DNA from: Gammaproteobacteria bacterium
Lineage (GTDB): Bacteria; Pseudomonadota; Gammaproteobacteria; Pseudomonadales; Azotimanducaceae
DNA length: 9,640 bases
Assembly (NCBI GenBank): GCA_028821035.1
Contig: JAPPHP010000314.1
Coordinates: 1-9,640, forward strand
Reading direction: 5' to 3'
A program made the translations under genes and the position numbers. Below are positions 6,997 through 9,640 of this stretch, piece by piece. Under the pieces are notes generated by a model. The model did not search any database and was not told the origin of the DNA. It saw only the letters and a program-made list of their open reading frames with translations. The stretch's first letter is position 1. Every line of letters starts with the position of its first letter.

Positions 6997-7220
6997 GCTC
7001 CAAGGGTGCGGTCCGGCTCGCGCTCGAACCCCGGGTCCATGCCCGCCAGAAAGCCCCGCATCTCGCCGATGCTTCGCACGGGCACCAGTTCGATGCGGTC
7101 TCCGTACGACAGGACCTGCAGGCGCTGCCCCGGCCGGAGACCGAGGGACTCGCGCACCGGCTTGGGGATGACCACCTGGAACTTCGGGGATACCTTGACC
7201 TGTTGCACGACGAAGTCCAT
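6993..7220 (-). CDS. vapB: AbrB/SpoVT-fold antitoxin (VapB-like)
   Basis: The 75-residue product is a swapped-hairpin AbrB-type DNA-binding protein. Residues 7-36 hold the signature (QVKVSPKFQVVIPKPVRESL, then GLRPGQRLQV), here with SPKFQ where most relatives have a glycine (KGQ). The C-terminal part (SIGEMRGFLAGMDPGFERE, 50-68) is the acidic and aromatic tail expected to wrap around the PIN toxin. Such antitoxins usually bind their own promoter together with the toxin. The ATG at 7220-7218 has no clear ribosome site before it (CTCTCTGATCG), which hints at a short leader. The gene's stop overlaps the toxin's GTG start by four bases, the normal antitoxin-first order. It lies 71 bp downstream of the long GST gene on the same strand. 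Confidence 0.9.
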   Translation of the reverse strand: MDFVVQQVKVSPKFQVVIPKPVRESLGLRPGQRLQVLSYGDRIELVPVRSIGEMRGFLAGMDPGFEREPDRTLGA

Positions 7221-7241
7221 CGATCAGAGAGACGTAAAACG

Positions 7242-7250
7242 ACTCTAGCA
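7242..7250 (-). promoter_or_regulatory. possible extended -10 promoter of vapBC
   Basis: In the 71-bp gap upstream of the antitoxin, the minus strand reads TGCTAGAGT (7250 down to 7242), an extended -10-like element (TGn plus TAGAGT, 4 of 6 bases of TATAAT). It lies about 21 bases before the ATG, and no convincing -35 is seen. A separate autoregulated promoter is expected for an antitoxin-toxin pair, but this site is a guess from pattern. Confidence 0.25.
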
Positions 7251-7291
7251 CGGTATCGGGCGCGATGGCGATGCACTACGGGCCGCCAGGA

Positions 7292-8446
7292 CTAAGCGGC
7301 CTGGGCAGGCCCCAACGCAATATGACTGTGCGAGCGAGTCAACGGCCTGGCCAGCTCGATGTCGATCACCGCACGCCCCCCGAGTTCACCCAGGAGTTCA
7401 CGGCATTCCTGCTGTGCTTCGGCGGTCTGCGCGCGAAACCAGTCGAGCGTGCGCTGGTGGACCCAAAGGGAATACAGGCTCGCGCCGTTGCCCAACTCGA
7501 CGCCGCGCACGACCGTCCTGAACCTTCCAATGACCGCCTCATCCATGTCCTTGGAAACCATGAATCCTTCGGGCTCGTCCGTCTTGTCCCGTACCCACTC
7601 GTTATAGATCTCCGCCGTCCGTGGCATGGACTCTCCAGCGGCTTCGATACACAACCGCAACAGGTCCAGCGTCTTGCCCGGGAGTTCGTCGTCGGGTGCG
7701 AACTCCATCGGGAAGTCAGCGAACTCCGGACTCTGGACATGCGGCGTGTTCATGGCCTCCGTCCAACGGAACACCCGCGGCGCGCGTTGCTTCATGATGG
7801 TCGCCGGTTGCGGGTCACGTGCCAGGTGACCGAAGAGAGGCGCCATCAGGTCGAAGTCGGCGACTGACGGCCGGCCACCGAAGAGGTACGGCGTGTCGAC
7901 GAAGTGCTGTTCCAACAAGTCCAACGTCTCCAGGTAGAGCAACTCGAACAGGGGTAACGCGGCTTCCGTCGCGCCGAGCCCCCCGCGCTTGCCTTCCATC
8001 CGGTCGGCGATGAGCCGGCCGAAGTGATCCACCTCCTCGTTGCTGCCCTGGGGCTTGAAGGACCGGCCAAACTCCCGGCCGACAAAGCCATAGTTTTCGT
8101 CCATGTAGTTCCAGCGGTAGTGCCACGCCGGCCGGCCAAGCAGCCCATGGATGAGCACTTCGAACAGGCGAGCCGCGAGGCCTTGCTTGACGCCCGGGGG
8201 ATATACGGCGGGCTCGGGGTAGCGCGTCTCCAGTTCATCCATGATGGCAACGGTGTCCTGAATGGCGGTGCCGTCAGCGAGCTCCACCTGGGGAATCCGA
8301 TGATTCAGGGTATTGGCGCGCACGTGCTCCCGGAAGCGCGGGTGTCCCGGCACTCTCTCAACGAAAGGGATACCTTTTTTCAGCAGGTAGCTGCGCGTCT
8401 TGGCGGTCCAGTAAGACGCAAAGGAACCGTACAGGTAGATTGTCAT
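7292..8446 (-). CDS. Long glutathione S-transferase-like protein (384 aa) with C-terminal extension
   Basis: The N-terminal 80 residues are a thioredoxin-fold GST domain: IYLYGSFASYWTAKTRSYL (3-21), cis-Pro52 in HRIPQVEL, and QDTVAIMDELE (63-73), where Asp64-Thr65 stand in for the usual Glu/Asp-Ser that grips the gamma-glutamyl group. An all-alpha half follows, with an N-capping-box-like SVADFDLMAPLFGHL (194-208). At 384 residues it is far longer than a standard GST (about 200-230): there is an insert-rich region at about 110-165 (RWNYMDENYGFVGREFGRSF) and a further segment of about 150 residues after 235 (TLDLLRLCIEAAGESMPRT, LYSLWVHQRTLDWFRA) that I cannot assign to a known domain. No signal peptide or membrane segment is seen. 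The ATG at 8446-8444 is supported by a strong AAGGAGA ribosome site 8 bases upstream. It starts 16 bp after the ABC exporter stop, so the two are probably co-transcribed. Whether it conjugates glutathione is unknown. Confidence 0.9.
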   Translation of the reverse strand: MTIYLYGSFASYWTAKTRSYLLKKGIPFVERVPGHPRFREHVRANTLNHRIPQVELADGTAIQDTVAIMDELETRYPEPAVYPPGVKQGLAARLFEVLIHGLLGRPAWHYRWNYMDENYGFVGREFGRSFKPQGSNEEVDHFGRLIADRMEGKRGGLGATEAALPLFELLYLETLDLLEQHFVDTPYLFGGRPSVADFDLMAPLFGHLARDPQPATIMKQRAPRVFRWTEAMNTPHVQSPEFADFPMEFAPDDELPGKTLDLLRLCIEAAGESMPRTAEIYNEWVRDKTDEPEGFMVSKDMDEAVIGRFRTVVRGVELGNGASLYSLWVHQRTLDWFRAQTAEAQQECRELLGELGGRAVIDIELARPLTRSHSHIALGPAQAA

Positions 8447-8454
8447 CGCGTGGT

Positions 8455-8461
8455 TCTCCTT
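8455..8461 (-). promoter_or_regulatory. strong ribosome binding site of the long GST gene
   Basis: The minus strand reads AAGGAGA (8461 down to 8455), 8 bases before the ATG at 8446 and directly after the ABC exporter stop codon (8465-8463). It fixes the GST start. It is, with the yghU site, one of the best Shine-Dalgarno matches in the window. Confidence 0.8.
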
Positions 8462-8462
8462 C

Positions 8463-9640
8463 TCAAACCGCCATCTGCCGCCCGACGAGACGGCTGTAAA
8501 GGCCGCCGCCGGCCATCAACTCCTCGTGTCCCCCGGCCTCCCGGGTGCGCCCCGCGTCCAGCACGACGATCCGATCGGCATTGCGCACGGTGGAGAGGCG
8601 GTGCGCGATCACGATGGTCGTGCGTTCGGTCATCAGCTCCTCGAGCGCGTGCCGCACGGCCTGCTCGTTTACGGCGTCGAGATGCGACGTCGCTTCGTCG
8701 AGGATGAGCACCTGGGCGTCCTTGAGGAACGCCCGGGCGATCGCGACCCGCTGGCGCTGTCCCCCGGACAGCCGCACCCCCCGCTCGCCGACACGGGTCT
8801 CGAGCCCGTCCGGGAGGGCCTCTACGAATGCGTCCAGGGATGCCCGGCGCACCGCTTCGTCGAGGTCGGTCCCGGTCGCGTCCGGCTTCGCCAGGAGGAT
8901 GTTGGCGCGCAGGGTCTCGTTGAAGAGATACGTGTCCTGCGTGACCAGCGCGATGCGGTCGCGCAGTTCGTCGAGCCGGTATGCGCGCAGGTCGTGGCCA
9001 TCCAGGCGGATGACGCCCGAACCCGGGTCCCAGAAACGCATCAGGAGGTGCGCGGCGGTGGTCTTGCCGGCCCCCGAGGAACCGACCAGCGCCACCGTCT
9101 TGCCGGCCGGCACGTTGAAGGTGGCGCCGTCGAGGGCGAGGCGTCCGTTCCCGAAGTAGGAGAAGTCCACGTCGCGGACGTCAATCTCCACTCCCCCGGG
9201 ACGCGACGGCGCGCCCACGCCGGGGCCGTCGGTCACCGCTTCGACCTCGTTATGGACCGCGTAGAGGCGCCGCGTCGCACCCAGGGTGTCGGCAAGCTGC
9301 CGGCCGATGTGGGCGATCTCGGACACGGGCAGGAACGCAGCCATCGCCAGCAGGGTCAGCATGGGCAGGATCGCGGGATCGAGCGCATCGGCGCCGACCA
9401 GGTGCGTACCGGTGGCCACCACCACCAGCCCGCCGAGACCCGTGACGGCTTCGAGGATCGCGGTCTGCTTCGTGAGGTCGGCGAAGAAGGGCAGCCGCAG
9501 CCCCGTGTGCCGCTCGATGCGCGCCACGAAGTCGGCCCCGCGCGCCTCCGTGCGCTGGAACGCGAGGATCTCCGGCAATCCCTGGACGGTGTCCACCGCG
9601 TGCGCGTTCATCTCGCCGAAGGCCTCCCGGGCCCGCGAAC
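8463..9640 (-). CDS. ABC exporter half-transporter, fused permease-ATPase, C-terminal part (CydC-like)
   Basis: About 391 residues are visible; the 5' end lies beyond the window. The open frame continues upstream of the ATG at 9611, so that ATG is internal. The visible permease part opens with a cytoplasmic-loop sequence (AREAFGEMNAHAVDTVQGLPEILAF) and then has two membrane segments (9611-relative residues about 55-75 and 79-97). The ATPase domain is complete: Walker A GSSGAGKTT (177-185, near 9083-9057), Q-loop VTQDTYLF (223-230), signature LSGGQRQR (281-288), Walker B VLILDEATSHLD (301-312) and H-loop AHRLS (336-340). The QGLPEILAF segment and the helix arrangement before the ATPase recall CydC, half of the CydDC cysteine and glutathione exporter, but general lipid or drug exporters look similar, so the substrate is open. 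It is first in the visible minus-strand block, ahead of the GST-like gene by 16 bp. Confidence 0.93.
   Translation of the reverse strand, partial: SRAREAFGEMNAHAVDTVQGLPEILAFQRTEARGADFVARIERHTGLRLPFFADLTKQTAILEAVTGLGGLVVVATGTHLVGADALDPAILPMLTLLAMAAFLPVSEIAHIGRQLADTLGATRRLYAVHNEVEAVTDGPGVGAPSRPGGVEIDVRDVDFSYFGNGRLALDGATFNVPAGKTVALVGSSGAGKTTAAHLLMRFWDPGSGVIRLDGHDLRAYRLDELRDRIALVTQDTYLFNETLRANILLAKPDATGTDLDEAVRRASLDAFVEALPDGLETRVGERGVRLSGGQRQRVAIARAFLKDAQVLILDEATSHLDAVNEQAVRHALEELMTERTTIVIAHRLSTVRNADRIVVLDAGRTREAGGHEELMAGGGLYSRLVGRQMAV

Noticed and set aside
6997..7251. N-terminal extension of the vapC frame to an ATG at 7251
   Set aside because: It reads the antitoxin gene out of frame, and PIN similarity begins only after the GTG at 6996.
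7280..7312. Inverted repeat GGCCGC (7281-7286) / GCGGCC (7296-7301) at the end of the long GST gene as a terminator
   Set aside because: The stem is only 6 bp, overlaps the stop codon and has no T-run on either strand, so it is not distinguishable from GC-rich chance pairing.
8024..8707. Plus-strand open frame of 227 codons across the GST-exporter junction
   Set aside because: It spans the 3' end of one real gene and the start of another on the opposite strand, and its translation lacks any motif.
1..9640. tRNA or rRNA genes, CRISPR arrays, insertion sequences, integrases or phage genes
   Set aside because: No repeat-spacer pattern, transposase-like protein or structural RNA was recognised by eye. 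A covariance-model scan would settle small RNAs.

Overview
The window is GC-rich DNA with dense coding, short intergenic gaps and long spurious open frames on the opposite strand. The best matches by eye are to proteobacterial families: a YghU-type glutathione transferase, a Pseudomonas-type arylsulfatase and a CydC-like ABC exporter half. A high-GC proteobacterium, probably a gammaproteobacterium, is the most likely source, but no marker gene fixes the taxon. I see no rRNA, tRNA, CRISPR array, insertion sequence or phage gene.

Left half, plus strand. The window opens inside the 3' part of an AlkD-type DNA alkylation repair gene (1-482), whose reading frame is broken near 285-293. Then comes a tight co-directional block: a YghU-like glutathione-dependent oxidoreductase (554-1405), a large cytoplasmic-type arylsulfatase with a C-terminal beta-sandwich-like domain (1402-3678, overlapping the previous stop by four bases), an exported DUF3604/PHP-like metal protein (3716-5539) and a membrane-anchored or exported epoxide-hydrolase-type alpha/beta hydrolase (5554-6561). 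The gaps are -4, 37 and 14 bp, so the four genes look like one transcription unit.

Right half, minus strand. Read in the direction of transcription, this half holds the 3' part of an ABC exporter with fused permease and ATPase (8463 to the window edge), a long 384-residue glutathione S-transferase-like protein (7292-8446), and a VapBC-type toxin-antitoxin pair made of an AbrB/SpoVT-fold antitoxin (6993-7220) and a PIN-domain toxin (6601-6996). The two halves converge at 6562-6600.

How the genes may work together. The plus-strand block has the look of a small catabolic or detoxification unit: a sulfate-ester hydrolase, a putative metal-dependent hydrolase of unknown substrate, an epoxide-type hydrolase and a glutathione-dependent enzyme. 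The minus-strand block pairs an exporter with a second glutathione-transferase-like protein. A shared substrate is inference only. The least understood parts are DUF3604, the C-terminal extension of the long GST, and the recurring association these blocks may represent.
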